Made by a program: the position numbers and the translations under genes | Notes under the pieces: generated by a model | What the model was told of the DNA's origin: nothing | Databases searched by the model: none | Seen by the model: the letters and a program-made list of their open reading frames with translations, nothing else | Part shown: positions 18,194 through 27,396 of the stretch, piece after piece | How the letters are laid out: each line of letters starts with the position of its first letter | How positions within the stretch are numbered: position 1 is the stretch's first letter | NCBI RefSeq assembly: GCF_039710355.1 | Contig: NZ_JBDKWZ010000001.1 | Span: 682,001 to 746,000 of the forward strand | Origin: Rapidithrix thailandica | GTDB taxonomy: Bacteria; Bacteroidota; Bacteroidia; Cytophagales; Flammeovirgaceae | Reading direction: 5' to 3' | Length of the DNA: 64,000 bases

Positions 18194-19279
18194 ATGAACA
18201 GTTACGGGAAATTATTCAGAGTCACCACATTTGGTGAATCACATGGAAAGGCGTTAGGCGTCATTGTGGACGGTTGTCCGGCCGGTTTGAAATTAGACGA
18301 AGCAGCGGTACAAACAGAATTGGCCCGGAGAAAACCCGGTCAGTCCAAGATTACAACGCAACGTAAAGAAGAGGATCAGGTGGAATTTCTCTCAGGGGTA
18401 TTTGAAGGAGTCACCACCGGAACTCCGATCGGGATGGTTATTTTTAACACCGACCAACGGAGTAAAGACTATTCGCATATCAAGGATGTATTCCGGCCCT
18501 CCCATGCGGATTATACCTTCCAAGAAAAATACGGAGTCCGGGATTACCGGGGAGGCGGTCGAAGTTCGGCCCGTGAAACGGCCGCAAGAGTGGCTGCCGG
18601 GGCAATAGCCAAACAGTTCCTGAAGCAATTGGGCATCAACGTGCACGCGTATGTTTCGCAAGTTGGGGCGATGAAATTGAGCACTCCCTATCAGCAGTTG
18701 GATCTTTCTACGATTGATGATACCATTGTTCGGTGTCCGGATCCGGCAATGGCCGAACAAATGATAGAGTTGATTGATCAGACACGTAAAAACAGGGATA
18801 CCATCGGTGGAGTTGTCAGTGCGGTGATTGAAGGAGTCCCGGTGGGCTTAGGAGAACCGGTATTCGATAAGTTACATGCTGAGCTGGGAAAAGCGATGCT
18901 GAGCATCAATGCGGTAAAAGGTTTTGAATACGGAAGCGGATTTGAGGGCGTGGAAATGTTAGGGTCCGAGCACAACGATCAGTTTTATTCGGAAGACGAC
19001 CAGGTCAAGACCAAAACCAATTATTCCGGAGGGATTCAAGGAGGGATTTCCAATGGGGAAGATATTTACTTTCGAGTGGCTTTTAAACCTGTCGCCACCA
19101 TTATGAAAGACCAGCAAAGTATTGATGCGGAAGGGAACGAAGCTCTTGTACAAGGAAAAGGCCGTCATGACCCCTGTGTAGTGCCCCGGGCAGTGCCTAT
19201 AGTAGAAGCAATGGCCGCTTTGGTGATTGCAGATTTTTACCTTAGAAACCAAGGATCCAGCCTGGAAAAACTCATATAA
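18194..19279 (+). CDS. aroC: chorismate synthase
   Basis: A 361-residue protein of the usual length. It starts with the signature MNSYGKLFRVTTFGESHG, contains the RPSHADYTFQEKYG and YRGGGRSSARETA motifs, and ends with RHDPCVVPRAVPIVEAM. It needs reduced FMN and removes phosphate from EPSP to form chorismate, the last step of the common aromatic pathway. It is cytoplasmic and tetrameric in known members. It directly precedes the str operon but that operon has its own promoter. Confidence 0.97.
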   Translation: MNSYGKLFRVTTFGESHGKALGVIVDGCPAGLKLDEAAVQTELARRKPGQSKITTQRKEEDQVEFLSGVFEGVTTGTPIGMVIFNTDQRSKDYSHIKDVFRPSHADYTFQEKYGVRDYRGGGRSSARETAARVAAGAIAKQFLKQLGINVHAYVSQVGAMKLSTPYQQLDLSTIDDTIVRCPDPAMAEQMIELIDQTRKNRDTIGGVVSAVIEGVPVGLGEPVFDKLHAELGKAMLSINAVKGFEYGSGFEGVEMLGSEHNDQFYSEDDQVKTKTNYSGGIQGGISNGEDIYFRVAFKPVATIMKDQQSIDAEGNEALVQGKGRHDPCVVPRAVPIVEAMAALVIADFYLRNQGSSLEKLI

Positions 19280-19331
19280 TGATTTTTCCAAATAAAAATA
19301 AAGGAGATTGAAAAATAAATTCATAGCTAAT

Positions 19332-19362
19332 TTTGTAAAAAAGAGCTAATTAGCTACTTTTG
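19332..19362 (+). promoter_or_regulatory. promoter of the rpsL-rpsG-fusA-rpsJ operon
   Basis: TTTG at 19332-19335, exactly 19 bases, then TACTTTTG at 19355-19362: a full match to the Bacteroidota sigma-ABfr consensus. It lies 38 bases before the rpsL ATG. Confidence 0.85.
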
Positions 19363-19400
19363 CAACTCATTTTACAGTAGAGTTTTAAATTTTTGGATAA

Positions 19401-19772
19401 ATGCCTACTATTCAGCAATTAGTAAGAAAAAGTAGAAATAAGATTGTATCAAAGTCCAAATCACCTGCATTGGACTCATGCCCTCAGAGAAGAGGCGTAT
19501 GTACAAGAGTGTATACCACAACTCCTAAAAAGCCGAATTCGGCGATGAGAAAAGTGGCCAGGGTTCGATTGACCAACGGGAAAGAAGTGAACGCTTATAT
19601 CCCCGGAGAAGGTCATAACCTACAAGAACACTCAATTGTATTGATCCGTGGTGGCCGGGTAAAAGATTTACCGGGTGTGAGATACCACATTATCCGTGGG
19701 GCTTTGGATACTGCCGGTGTAGAAGGCAGACAACAAAGAAGATCTAAATACGGAACAAAAAGACCTAAATAA
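19401..19772 (+). CDS. rpsL: 30S ribosomal protein S12
   Basis: A 123-residue S12 with the conserved TTTPKKPNSAMRKVARVRLT and GRVKDLPGVRYH segments. The lysines in PKKPNSA and RVKDLPG, where streptomycin-resistance changes occur (K42 and K87 in E. coli numbering), are the sensitive type. The conserved SCPQRRGVCTRVY loop is intact. It sits at the decoding site of the 30S subunit. First gene of the str operon, 52 bases ahead of rpsG. Confidence 0.98.
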   Translation: MPTIQQLVRKSRNKIVSKSKSPALDSCPQRRGVCTRVYTTTPKKPNSAMRKVARVRLTNGKEVNAYIPGEGHNLQEHSIVLIRGGRVKDLPGVRYHIIRGALDTAGVEGRQQRRSKYGTKRPK

Positions 19773-19824
19773 AAAAAGAAGGTAATCGAGCGCAGTTATG
19801 ATTACTTTAATAATTTAATCTGTC

Positions 19825-20307
19825 ATGAGAAAAGCAAAACCTAAAAAGAGATATGTGCTTCCTGATCCGAAGTTCAGTGATGTGTTGGTAACCAAGTTTG
19901 TCAACAACTTGATGTTGGAAGGCAAGAAAAGCATAGCCTATAGCATTTTCTATGACGCTTTGGACTTGGTAGAAGAGCGTTTAGGGAAAGGTGAGGAGAA
20001 AGTGAACGGATTGGAGATTTGGAAAAAAGCCTTAGGAAATGTGATGCCGGCAGTAGAGGTGAAAAGCCGAAGAGTAGGAGGAGCTACCTTTCAAGTACCT
20101 ACCGAAGTACGTCCCGCCAGAAAAGAATCTTTAGGCATCAAATGGTTGATCAAATATGCTCGCGGACGTAACGAAAGAACCATGGTAGAGCGTTTGGCCG
20201 GAGAAATCATTGCCGCTTCAAAAGGAGAAGGATCCGCAGTGAAGAAGAAAGACGACACACATAGAATGGCAGAAGCAAATAAAGCATTTTCACATTTTAG
20301 ATTTTAA
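19825..20307 (+). CDS. rpsG: 30S ribosomal protein S7
   Basis: A 160-residue S7, the primary 16S rRNA-binding protein that nucleates the head of the 30S subunit. Conserved stretches include MRKAKPKKRYVLPDPKF, VKSRRVGGATFQVP and the C-terminal THRMAEANKAFSHFRF. It is a few residues longer than E. coli S7. It is separated by 5 bases from fusA and is cotranscribed from the rpsL promoter. Confidence 0.98.
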   Translation: MRKAKPKKRYVLPDPKFSDVLVTKFVNNLMLEGKKSIAYSIFYDALDLVEERLGKGEEKVNGLEIWKKALGNVMPAVEVKSRRVGGATFQVPTEVRPARKESLGIKWLIKYARGRNERTMVERLAGEIIAASKGEGSAVKKKDDTHRMAEANKAFSHFRF

Positions 20308-20312
20308 TAAAA

Positions 20313-22445
20313 GTGGCTAAAAGAGACTTAACATACCAACGGAATATCGGTATCATGGCTCACATCGATGCCGGGAAGACGACAACGACTGAGCGTATCT
20401 TGTATTACACAGGTATCAGTCATAAAATTGGTGAGGTGCACGATGGTGCGGCTACTATGGACTGGATGGAGCAAGAGCAAGAGCGTGGTATCACCATTAC
20501 TTCTGCGGCTACTACGACCTCTTGGAAGTATCCTACCGTGCAAGGTCAAGCAATTCCAGACACCAAAGATTACCGTGTAAATATTATCGATACTCCCGGT
20601 CACGTGGACTTTACTGTGGAGGTGGAGCGGTCTCTAAGGGTATTGGATGGTGCAGTTGCGCTTTTCTGTGCTGTTTCTGGGGTAGAACCTCAATCTGAAA
20701 CTGTTTGGAGACAAGCAGATAAATATCACGTGCCTCGTATCTGTTTTGTGAACAAAATGGATAGAGCAGGTGCTGACTTTACCAATGCGGTAAACGAAAT
20801 CAAGGAGAAATTAGGCGCAAACCCTGTGCCTTTGCAAGTGCCGATTGGAGCGGAAGAAAACTTCAAAGGAGTAGTTGACTTGATTACCAATAAGGGTATT
20901 ATCTGGAACGATGAAGACCAAGGGATGACCTATGAGATCATCGATATTCCGGAGGATATGAAAGAAGAGGTAGAAAAGTGGAGACAAGAATTGGTGGAGA
21001 ACGTAGCTCTTTATGACGAAGAATTGTTCATGAAGTACGATGAGGATCCCGATTCTATCACTGAAGAAGAAATGAAAGCGGCTATCCGTAAGGCGGTTAT
21101 TGACTTGTCAATGTCTCCTGTAATGTGCGGTTCTGCTTTTAAAAATAAAGGGGTACAAGCCTTATTGGATGCGGTTGCCGCCTACTTGCCTTCTCCTTTG
21201 GATCTTCCTCCTGTACAAGGTAAACACCCTGATACAGAAGAAGAAATCGTGAGAAAGCCCGATGTAGACGAGCCGTTTTCTGCCTTGGCCTTTAAAATCG
21301 CTACGGATCCTTACGTGGGTAGATTGTGTTTTATGAGAGCTTACTCCGGTAAATTGGAGGCCGGTTCTTATATCACCAATATGCGTACCGGGAAAAAAGA
21401 GCGTATCTCTCGCCTTCTACAAATGCATGCTAACAAGCAAAATGCAATTAGCGAAGTAGAAGCCGGAGATATCTGTGCCGGTGTTGGATTCAAAGATATC
21501 AAAACCGGTGATACCTTGGTTGCTGAAGGCCATCCGGTTATCTTGGAAGAAATGACCTTCCCTGAGCCGGTAATTGGTTACGCTATCGAGCCAAAGAAAC
21601 AAGCCGATGTGGATAAACTCTCTAATGCTTTATCTAAATTAGTAGAGGAAGATCCTACCTTGACGGTACGTACTGACCAAGAAACCGGTCAAACCGTATT
21701 GAAAGGAATGGGTGAGCTTCACTTGGAAATCATCATCGACCGTCTTAAAAGAGAATTTAAGGTGGAGATCAACCAAGGTGCTCCTCAAGTAGCTTACAAA
21801 GAAGCGATCACTGCTTCTGTAGAACATAGAGAAGTATACAAAAAACAAACGGGTGGTAAAGGTAAATTTGCCGATATCCAGTTTGAGTTGATGCCTGCTG
21901 ATGATGACAAGCCAGGGTTAGAGTTCGTTGACGAAATCAAAGGTGGGGCAATTCCAAGAGAATTTATCCCTGCAGTGAAGAAAGGTTTCGAGGAAGCTAT
22001 GAAGAATGGTGTACTTGCCGGATTCTCTATTGATGGGATGAAAGTAAGATTGTTCTTCGGATCTTTCCACGATGTTGACTCTGATTCGCTTTCTTTCGAA
22101 TTAGCAGCTCGCATTGGATTCAAAACGGCCGCGGCAAAAGCGAAACCGGTGTTGTTGGAGCCAATCATGGCTGTGGAAGTAACCAGCCCGGATGAATATA
22201 CTGGTAGTGTAATCGGTGATTTGAACAAACGAAGAGGTTTGCCGAAAGGACAAGACGTAAAAGGTGGTGCTGTAGTTATCAAAGCAGATGTGCCTTTGTC
22301 TGAGTTGTTCGGTTACGTAACGGATTTACGTACGATTACTTCCGGTAGAGCTTCAGCTACGTTGACATTCTCTCACTATGCTGAGGTTCCTAAAAATATC
22401 GCTGATTCAGTGATCAATGAAATAAAAGGTGTTACCGCTAAATAA
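20313..22445 (+). CDS. fusA: translation elongation factor G
   Basis: A 710-residue EF-G with all G-domain motifs: AHIDAGKTTTTERI near residue 18, DTPGHVDFT near 93, NKMDRAGADF near 147 and the switch-I region with RGITITSAAT. Domains II-V follow in the usual order, ending with the domain V GDLNKRRG element. The start is GTG at 20313. It catalyses translocation and, with RRF, ribosome recycling. Sitting inside the str operon suggests it is the main housekeeping EF-G. Confidence 0.98.
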   Translation: MAKRDLTYQRNIGIMAHIDAGKTTTTERILYYTGISHKIGEVHDGAATMDWMEQEQERGITITSAATTTSWKYPTVQGQAIPDTKDYRVNIIDTPGHVDFTVEVERSLRVLDGAVALFCAVSGVEPQSETVWRQADKYHVPRICFVNKMDRAGADFTNAVNEIKEKLGANPVPLQVPIGAEENFKGVVDLITNKGIIWNDEDQGMTYEIIDIPEDMKEEVEKWRQELVENVALYDEELFMKYDEDPDSITEEEMKAAIRKAVIDLSMSPVMCGSAFKNKGVQALLDAVAAYLPSPLDLPPVQGKHPDTEEEIVRKPDVDEPFSALAFKIATDPYVGRLCFMRAYSGKLEAGSYITNMRTGKKERISRLLQMHANKQNAISEVEAGDICAGVGFKDIKTGDTLVAEGHPVILEEMTFPEPVIGYAIEPKKQADVDKLSNALSKLVEEDPTLTVRTDQETGQTVLKGMGELHLEIIIDRLKREFKVEINQGAPQVAYKEAITASVEHREVYKKQTGGKGKFADIQFELMPADDDKPGLEFVDEIKGGAIPREFIPAVKKGFEEAMKNGVLAGFSIDGMKVRLFFGSFHDVDSDSLSFELAARIGFKTAAAKAKPVLLEPIMAVEVTSPDEYTGSVIGDLNKRRGLPKGQDVKGGAVVIKADVPLSELFGYVTDLRTITSGRASATLTFSHYAEVPKNIADSVINEIKGVTAK

Positions 22446-22477
22446 GTTATTGGCAGACGGCTAATAGATTTTTAATT

Positions 22478-22783
22478 ATGAATCAAAAAATTAGAATAAA
22501 ATTAAGATCCTACGATCACAATTTGGTTGATAAATCATCTGAGAAGATCGTAAAAGCTGTAAAGGCAACAGGCGCTGTGGTAAGCGGCCCGATTCCATTA
22601 CCTACTGTAAAAGAAAAATTTACGGTGTTGAGATCACCTCACGTAAATAAGAAGTCAAGAGAGCAATTCCAACTTTGTACTTACAAAAGATTGGTGGACA
22701 TCTACTCTTCTTCTACGAAAACCGTGGATGCATTGATGAAGCTGGAATTACCTAGCGGTGTCGATGTAGAGATCAAAGTGTGA
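22478..22783 (+). CDS. rpsJ: 30S ribosomal protein S10
   Basis: A 101-residue S10 (MNQKIRIKLRSYDHNLVDKS, GPIPLPTVKEKFTVLRSPHVNKKSREQF). It belongs to the 30S head and doubles as NusE in transcription antitermination. It lies 32 bases after fusA as the last gene of this operon. In many genomes rpsJ is followed directly by rplC and the rest of the S10 operon. Here a strong terminator and the convergent argE follow instead. Confidence 0.98.
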   Translation: MNQKIRIKLRSYDHNLVDKSSEKIVKAVKATGAVVSGPIPLPTVKEKFTVLRSPHVNKKSREQFQLCTYKRLVDIYSSSTKTVDALMKLELPSGVDVEIKV

Positions 22784-22805
22784 TCCATTACACACCTAAA
22801 AGTAA

Positions 22806-22840
22806 AAGCCTCAAAGTCAATTGACTTTGAGGCTTTTTTT
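22806..22840 (+). terminator. terminator of the str operon
   Basis: A perfect palindrome, AAGCCTCAAAGTCAA with its complement and no loop spacer, runs directly into seven T. It is 22 bases after the rpsJ stop. Confidence 0.95.
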
Positions 22841-22910
22841 CTTCCATTAAGAAAAGGTATACCATCAGGAAAAGTTTTTACTCTCAATCCTTCAATCCTC
22901 CATTCCTTTC

Positions 22911-23975
22911 TTAAAGCACCTTTCCTAATAGCTGTATATACAAGTCGATCCCTTCTTCCAGCTCTTTTAAAAAAATAAACTCATTGGCAGTATGGGATCT
23001 TTCCGATTTCCCCGGGCCGATTTTTAGCGATGGGTAGGGAATCAGTGCCTGGTCGGAGAGGGTAGGAGAACCAAACGTTGTGCGGCCTAAAGTTTTTCCA
23101 GCCACTACAATAGGATGTTCCGGATCAATATAGCTCGGATTCAAACGGGTAGAACGGGCTTTTACTTCACAGTCCAAATGTTCTTGAATGATCGCTAAAG
23201 TTTCTCGGTTGGAATAAGCATCTGTAGTACGTACATCTACCGTAAACTGACAGCGATCAGGAATGACATTGTGTTGTGTACCCGCTTGGATAACGGTTAC
23301 TGACATTTTAATAGGACCGAAGATCTCGGAAACTTTGGGATATTGAAAACTGTGAAACCATTCTATACAAGGAAGGGCTTTACTGATAGCATTTACCCCT
23401 TGGTTGCGGGCAGCGTGTCCGGATTTCCCAAAAGCAGTACAATCCAATACCATCAGCCCTTTTTCGGCTATAGCCAATTGCATTTCCGTAGGCTCCCCCA
23501 CAATGGCAAAGGCAAGTTCGGGCAATTCCGGAAGTACCTTGGCAATGCCATTCTGTCCGGAGATTTCCTCTTCGGCAGTAGCTGCCAGTACCAGGTTGTA
23601 TTTTAAATCCGGTTGAGGATAATAATAAAGAAATGTCGCGATCAAAGATACCAATGCTCCTCCCGCATCATTGCTTCCTAACCCAAACAATTTACCTTCT
23701 TCCACTTCAGGTGTGAAAGGATCTTTTGTCCAATCTTTATTGGGCTTTACCGTATCGTGATGAGAGTTGAGCAGTATGGTAGGTTTTTCAGAATTAAAAT
23801 ATTGATTAAATGCCCATACATTATTTTGCAAAGTATGTGTTTCTGCTACTCCATGTTTTTTTAAAAATATGTTGATAAGCTCTGCGGTAAGGTTTTCTTC
23901 CCGGCTCAATGAGGAGGTAGCAATTAATTTCTTTAACAATTCCGTAGCTTCCCGGATAAGCGTTTCAATTCCCAT
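22911..23975 (-). CDS. argE: N-acyl-ornithine/N-acyl-citrulline deacylase (ArgE, M20 family)
   Basis: A 354-residue M20 metallohydrolase. The two-zinc site is visible: NSHHDTV with its His and Asp, GSNDAGGALV with the bridging Asp, AEEEISG with the catalytic Glu pair, GEPTE, and the C-terminal SHTANEF His. As the last gene of the arginine operon it should release the acyl group. Where the operon uses an acyl-ornithine carbamoyltransferase, the natural substrate is acyl-citrulline rather than acyl-ornithine. A DapE-like activity on succinyl-diaminopimelate is a less likely alternative. Confidence 0.87.
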   Translation of the reverse strand: MGIETLIREATELLKKLIATSSLSREENLTAELINIFLKKHGVAETHTLQNNVWAFNQYFNSEKPTILLNSHHDTVKPNKDWTKDPFTPEVEEGKLFGLGSNDAGGALVSLIATFLYYYPQPDLKYNLVLAATAEEEISGQNGIAKVLPELPELAFAIVGEPTEMQLAIAEKGLMVLDCTAFGKSGHAARNQGVNAISKALPCIEWFHSFQYPKVSEIFGPIKMSVTVIQAGTQHNVIPDRCQFTVDVRTTDAYSNRETLAIIQEHLDCEVKARSTRLNPSYIDPEHPIVVAGKTLGRTTFGSPTLSDQALIPYPSLKIGPGKSERSHTANEFIFLKELEEGIDLYIQLLGKVL

Positions 23976-24118
23976 AATGTAGGTGTCTATTAAGGATAAA
24001 GGGGGAGAGGGGTTGAAATAAGGTAAGCATCTGTTGTCTACTTACTTTCCTACCTCTTTCCTTACAGCTCCCTGTTTTCTTCTAATTTGATGAACTGTTT
24101 TTAATTCCCAGTGCTTGA

Positions 24119-24919
24119 TCATTGTTTGACAGGGCCTTGTAAGAGTGTTCCCAATACATCGTTTTCCGTAATCGAGTGTAGCAAATCTTCCGCTTTCCCA
24201 ATGATTACCGAATGAACTCCTTTGTGGAGTGTCTCGAAGGCATTGTCCAGTTTCGGAATCATTCCGGCAGCGATTACTCCTTCTTGTTTTAAATGCTGAT
24301 AAGCCGTTTCATCCAATTGACGGATCACACTGTTCTCATTATCTATACTTTTCAATACTCCTTTTTTCTCAAAGCAGTAAACCAACTCTGTTTGGTAAAA
24401 ACCGGATAGGGCAATGGCCAACTGAGCGGCAATCGTATCTGCATTCGTATTGAGCATGGTACCTTGTTGGTCGTGGGTAAGAGCCGCAAATACAGGAACA
24501 AAACCACCTTTGAGAAAAACATCCAGCTTTTCTCCATCTACTTTGTCTATATCTCCTACAAACCCATAATCTATTTGCGGATGCACTCTTTTATGCGCCT
24601 GGATGATATTACCGTCTGCTCCTGTCAGCCCGATGGCATTGCATTGGTGAGCTTGAAGTTGGGCTACTACATTTTTATTAATCAGTCCACCGTATACCAT
24701 CGTCACCACTTTTAAAGAATCGGCATCCGTTACCCGTCTCCCATCGATCAGTTTTGGCGAGATGCCTAATGTAAGACTTAAGTCCGATGCAATTTTTCCA
24801 CCGCCATGCACCAAAACCTTTTTTCCCGGAATGACTGCAAAATCTTTTAAAAAAGTGTTTAACCTTTCGGGGTTGTCAATAATATTTCCCCCTATTTTAA
24901 TAATATGTATTTTTTCCAT
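24119..24919 (-). CDS. argB: N-acyl-glutamate kinase (ArgB)
   Basis: A 266-residue amino-acid kinase. It has the N-terminal KIGGN phosphate loop, LVHGGGK at residues 35-45 and TGADGN. It phosphorylates N-acyl-glutamate at the gamma-carboxyl group, the second step of arginine synthesis. Because the carbamoyltransferase next to it seems adapted to succinyl derivatives, the substrate may be N-succinylglutamate. It lies 52 bases downstream of argF' and 143 bases ahead of argE. Confidence 0.92.
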   Translation of the reverse strand: MEKIHIIKIGGNIIDNPERLNTFLKDFAVIPGKKVLVHGGGKIASDLSLTLGISPKLIDGRRVTDADSLKVVTMVYGGLINKNVVAQLQAHQCNAIGLTGADGNIIQAHKRVHPQIDYGFVGDIDKVDGEKLDVFLKGGFVPVFAALTHDQQGTMLNTNADTIAAQLAIALSGFYQTELVYCFEKKGVLKSIDNENSVIRQLDETAYQHLKQEGVIAAGMIPKLDNAFETLHKGVHSVIIGKAEDLLHSITENDVLGTLLQGPVKQ

Positions 24920-24971
24920 CTTTGTTTCCGTTCAGATTACAAGTCAGTCCGTTGGATGGTCTGCCTTGTGT

Positions 24972-25919
24972 TTAATTGCTTTCTAAAATTGATTTGAGAA
25001 CAGCCTGCATTGCGAAAGTCCGGTTGTTTGCCTGTTCCAATACCAGTGAAGCCGGGCTGTCGATTACGGCATCGGATACAATCATGTTCCGTCTTACGGG
25101 CAAGCAATGCATAAACTTTCCTTGGTTTGTCAATGCCATTTTTTCCCGGGTGATGGTCCAGTTGGAATCTGTTGAAAGGATTTTTCCATATTGCTGAAAA
25201 GACGACCAGTTTTTGGCATATACAAAATCGGCTCCTTGCAGTGCTTCGTCTTGCTGATAACTGACAGTGGCGTTGCCCACAAATTGCTCATCCAGTTCAT
25301 AGCCTTCCGGGTGTGTAATGACCAAATCTACATCTGCTTGGTTCATCCATTCCGCAAAAGAATTCGGTACGGCTTGTGGCAGCGCTCTGGGATGAGGGGC
25401 CCAAGTCAATACTACTTTGGGTTTGGCGTTGGTTTGATGCTCTTTGATGGTCATCAGATCTGCCAAAGATTGCAAGGGATGCCGGGTGGCGGACTCCAAA
25501 CTCACAATGGGGACAGAGGCAAAATCTAAAAAGCTTTGTAAAATATGGTCGGAATAGTCTGCATTTCTGTCGGTAAGACCTGGAAAAGACCGGATGCCCA
25601 ACACATCACAATACTGGCTGATTACTCCGGCAGCCTCTTTGATATGCTCTGCTTTGTCACCATCCATGAGTACTCCCATTTCCGTTTCGATTCTCCAGCC
25701 TTCTTTGTCAATATTCATGACAAAAAGCTCCATCCCCAGGTTTTGTGCCGCTTTTTGTGAGCTTAGACGGGTTCTAAGACTCGGGTTAAAAAAAATCAAT
25801 CCCAGTGTTTTATTCTCTCCGATGGCTTTGTTAGAAAAGGGCGATTGCTTCAGGCTTAACCCTTCCAATGCCAAAGCATTTATATCCTGTACATCTTGTA
25901 CTGAGGTGAAGTTTTTCAT
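24972..25919 (-). CDS. argF': N-acyl-ornithine carbamoyltransferase (ArgF', probably succinyl-specific)
   Basis: The start at 25919 (MKNFTSVQDVQDINAL) gives 315 residues, the length of Bacteroides ArgF'; the longer frame to 26063 adds an unrelated stretch. The carbamoyl-phosphate loop is FFNPSLRTR (residues 43-51) and the MHCLPVRRN motif of the N-acyl-ornithine subfamily is near residue 270. Ordinary ornithine carbamoyltransferases have STRTR and HCLPA. Residue 90, in MDGDKAEH, is Ala. This position is Pro in the succinyl-ornithine enzyme of B. fragilis and Glu in the acetyl-ornithine enzyme of Xanthomonas, as I recall from published structures. Confidence 0.9.
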   Translation of the reverse strand: MKNFTSVQDVQDINALALEGLSLKQSPFSNKAIGENKTLGLIFFNPSLRTRLSSQKAAQNLGMELFVMNIDKEGWRIETEMGVLMDGDKAEHIKEAAGVISQYCDVLGIRSFPGLTDRNADYSDHILQSFLDFASVPIVSLESATRHPLQSLADLMTIKEHQTNAKPKVVLTWAPHPRALPQAVPNSFAEWMNQADVDLVITHPEGYELDEQFVGNATVSYQQDEALQGADFVYAKNWSSFQQYGKILSTDSNWTITREKMALTNQGKFMHCLPVRRNMIVSDAVIDSPASLVLEQANNRTFAMQAVLKSILESN

Positions 25920-26079
25920 AATACGAATTTTGTTATGATGATAAGTTGTTTGTGGGCCTTTTACTAAGAGGTTTGCAAATTCTAATTTCAGATTTAATGC
26001 TTTGTTTGCAACGATACATTTGCCACCGGAGGAGTATTGAGAAGAACTTGTTTTGCTACTCATCCGGTGGCTGGCAGTA

Positions 26080-27210
26080 TTAACCGAGCAGTTCTTTTTT
26101 CAAAGCTTCGACAAAAATATCTGCCTGAGCTTGTTTCAATGTCAAAGAAGGAAGTACACGCATGGTGTTGGGCTCTGAGGAAGAACCCGTAAAAATTTTG
26201 TGTTCAAATAAGAGTTTTTTCCGGAGAGTGGCTGCCGCTTCAGCCAACTCAATACCGATGATCAGCCCTTTTCCCCGTACCTCTTGAATACCGGGAACGG
26301 TATTGAGCTGTTTTAATAAATATTCTCCTACATTGGCTGCATTTTCAACCAGATTCTCTTGTTCCATCACTTCCAATACGGCCAAAGAAGCGGCACATGC
26401 AAGATGGTTTCCACCAAAGGTAGTACCCAACAATCCAAAGGATGCTTCAAATTTAGGGTGGATCAATACGCCTCCTACCGGAAAGCCATTGCCCATACCT
26501 TTGGCTGTGGTTATAAGATCCGGCTCGATACCACTGTATTGATGGGCAAAGAATTTCCCGCTGCGTCCGTATCCCGATTGGATTTCATCCAGGATGAGTA
26601 CCGTTTCGTATTTATCACATAAAGCCCGTAGCGTTTGCAAAAACTCCGTTTCAGGTTCATATACCCCTGCTATTCCCTGAATCCCCTCTACAATTACTGC
26701 TGCAATGGCCTCTTTTTCAAAAGCGGAATTTAAGGCTTCGATGTCGTTCATTTCCAAGGTCAACACTGAGTGATGTCGGTTCAAAGGAGCCTGTATTTTC
26801 GGGTTGTCCGTAACAGCTACAGCGGCAGAGGTACGGCCGTGAAATCCTTTTTTGAAGGTGAGGACCGTAGAGCGCTTGGTGTGAAAGGAAGCTAGTTTTA
26901 ACGCATTCTCGTTTGCTTCCGCTCCACTGTTACATAGAAATAACCGGAAGGCATCATAACCCGAAAGTTGTCCTAGTTTGGTGGCCAACTCCTGTTGCAA
27001 AGGATTTTGAATACTATTGGAATAAAAACCTATTTTTTTTACCTGTTCGGTGATGCGTTCAATGTAGTGGGGGTGCGAGTGCCCGATGGAAATGACCGCA
27101 TGCCCTCCGTACAGATCTAAATATTTTTGCCCGGTGTTATCCCATATATATACATCTTCCCCTTTCACCGGTTCTATATCGAATAGCGGATATACATCAA
27201 AGAGTTTCAT
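26080..27210 (-). CDS. argD: N-acyl-ornithine aminotransferase (ArgD, PLP class III)
   Basis: The ATG at 27210 (MKLFDVYPLFDIEPVKG) yields 376 residues, the usual length; the extra 42 codons upstream lack similarity. The class-III fold is clear: CNSGAEANENALKLA, FHGRTSAAVAV, LILDEIQSGYGRSG with the PLP-nitrogen Asp, and TTAKGMGNGFPVGG with the Schiff-base Lys. It transfers an amino group from glutamate to N-acyl-glutamate semialdehyde. It lies 160 bases ahead of argF' and 186 after argC. Confidence 0.93.
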   Translation of the reverse strand: MKLFDVYPLFDIEPVKGEDVYIWDNTGQKYLDLYGGHAVISIGHSHPHYIERITEQVKKIGFYSNSIQNPLQQELATKLGQLSGYDAFRLFLCNSGAEANENALKLASFHTKRSTVLTFKKGFHGRTSAAVAVTDNPKIQAPLNRHHSVLTLEMNDIEALNSAFEKEAIAAVIVEGIQGIAGVYEPETEFLQTLRALCDKYETVLILDEIQSGYGRSGKFFAHQYSGIEPDLITTAKGMGNGFPVGGVLIHPKFEASFGLLGTTFGGNHLACAASLAVLEVMEQENLVENAANVGEYLLKQLNTVPGIQEVRGKGLIIGIELAEAAATLRKKLLFEHKIFTGSSSEPNTMRVLPSLTLKQAQADIFVEALKKELLG

Positions 27211-27396
27211 TGGAGTCGGTTTTAAGAATAGAATTATAGATTGATTTACGATGAAATACTCTCTCCGGAAAGTAGAGATGTGAAAAAAGCCGATTGTTGT
27301 ATGGCTACATGGGAGAAGAAATAATACCTCCCCCATGTTTTGTTTCAGAGAAGCAAGTATGCCAAAATCTTCAGCGCTGCTTACACACTGTAGCGC

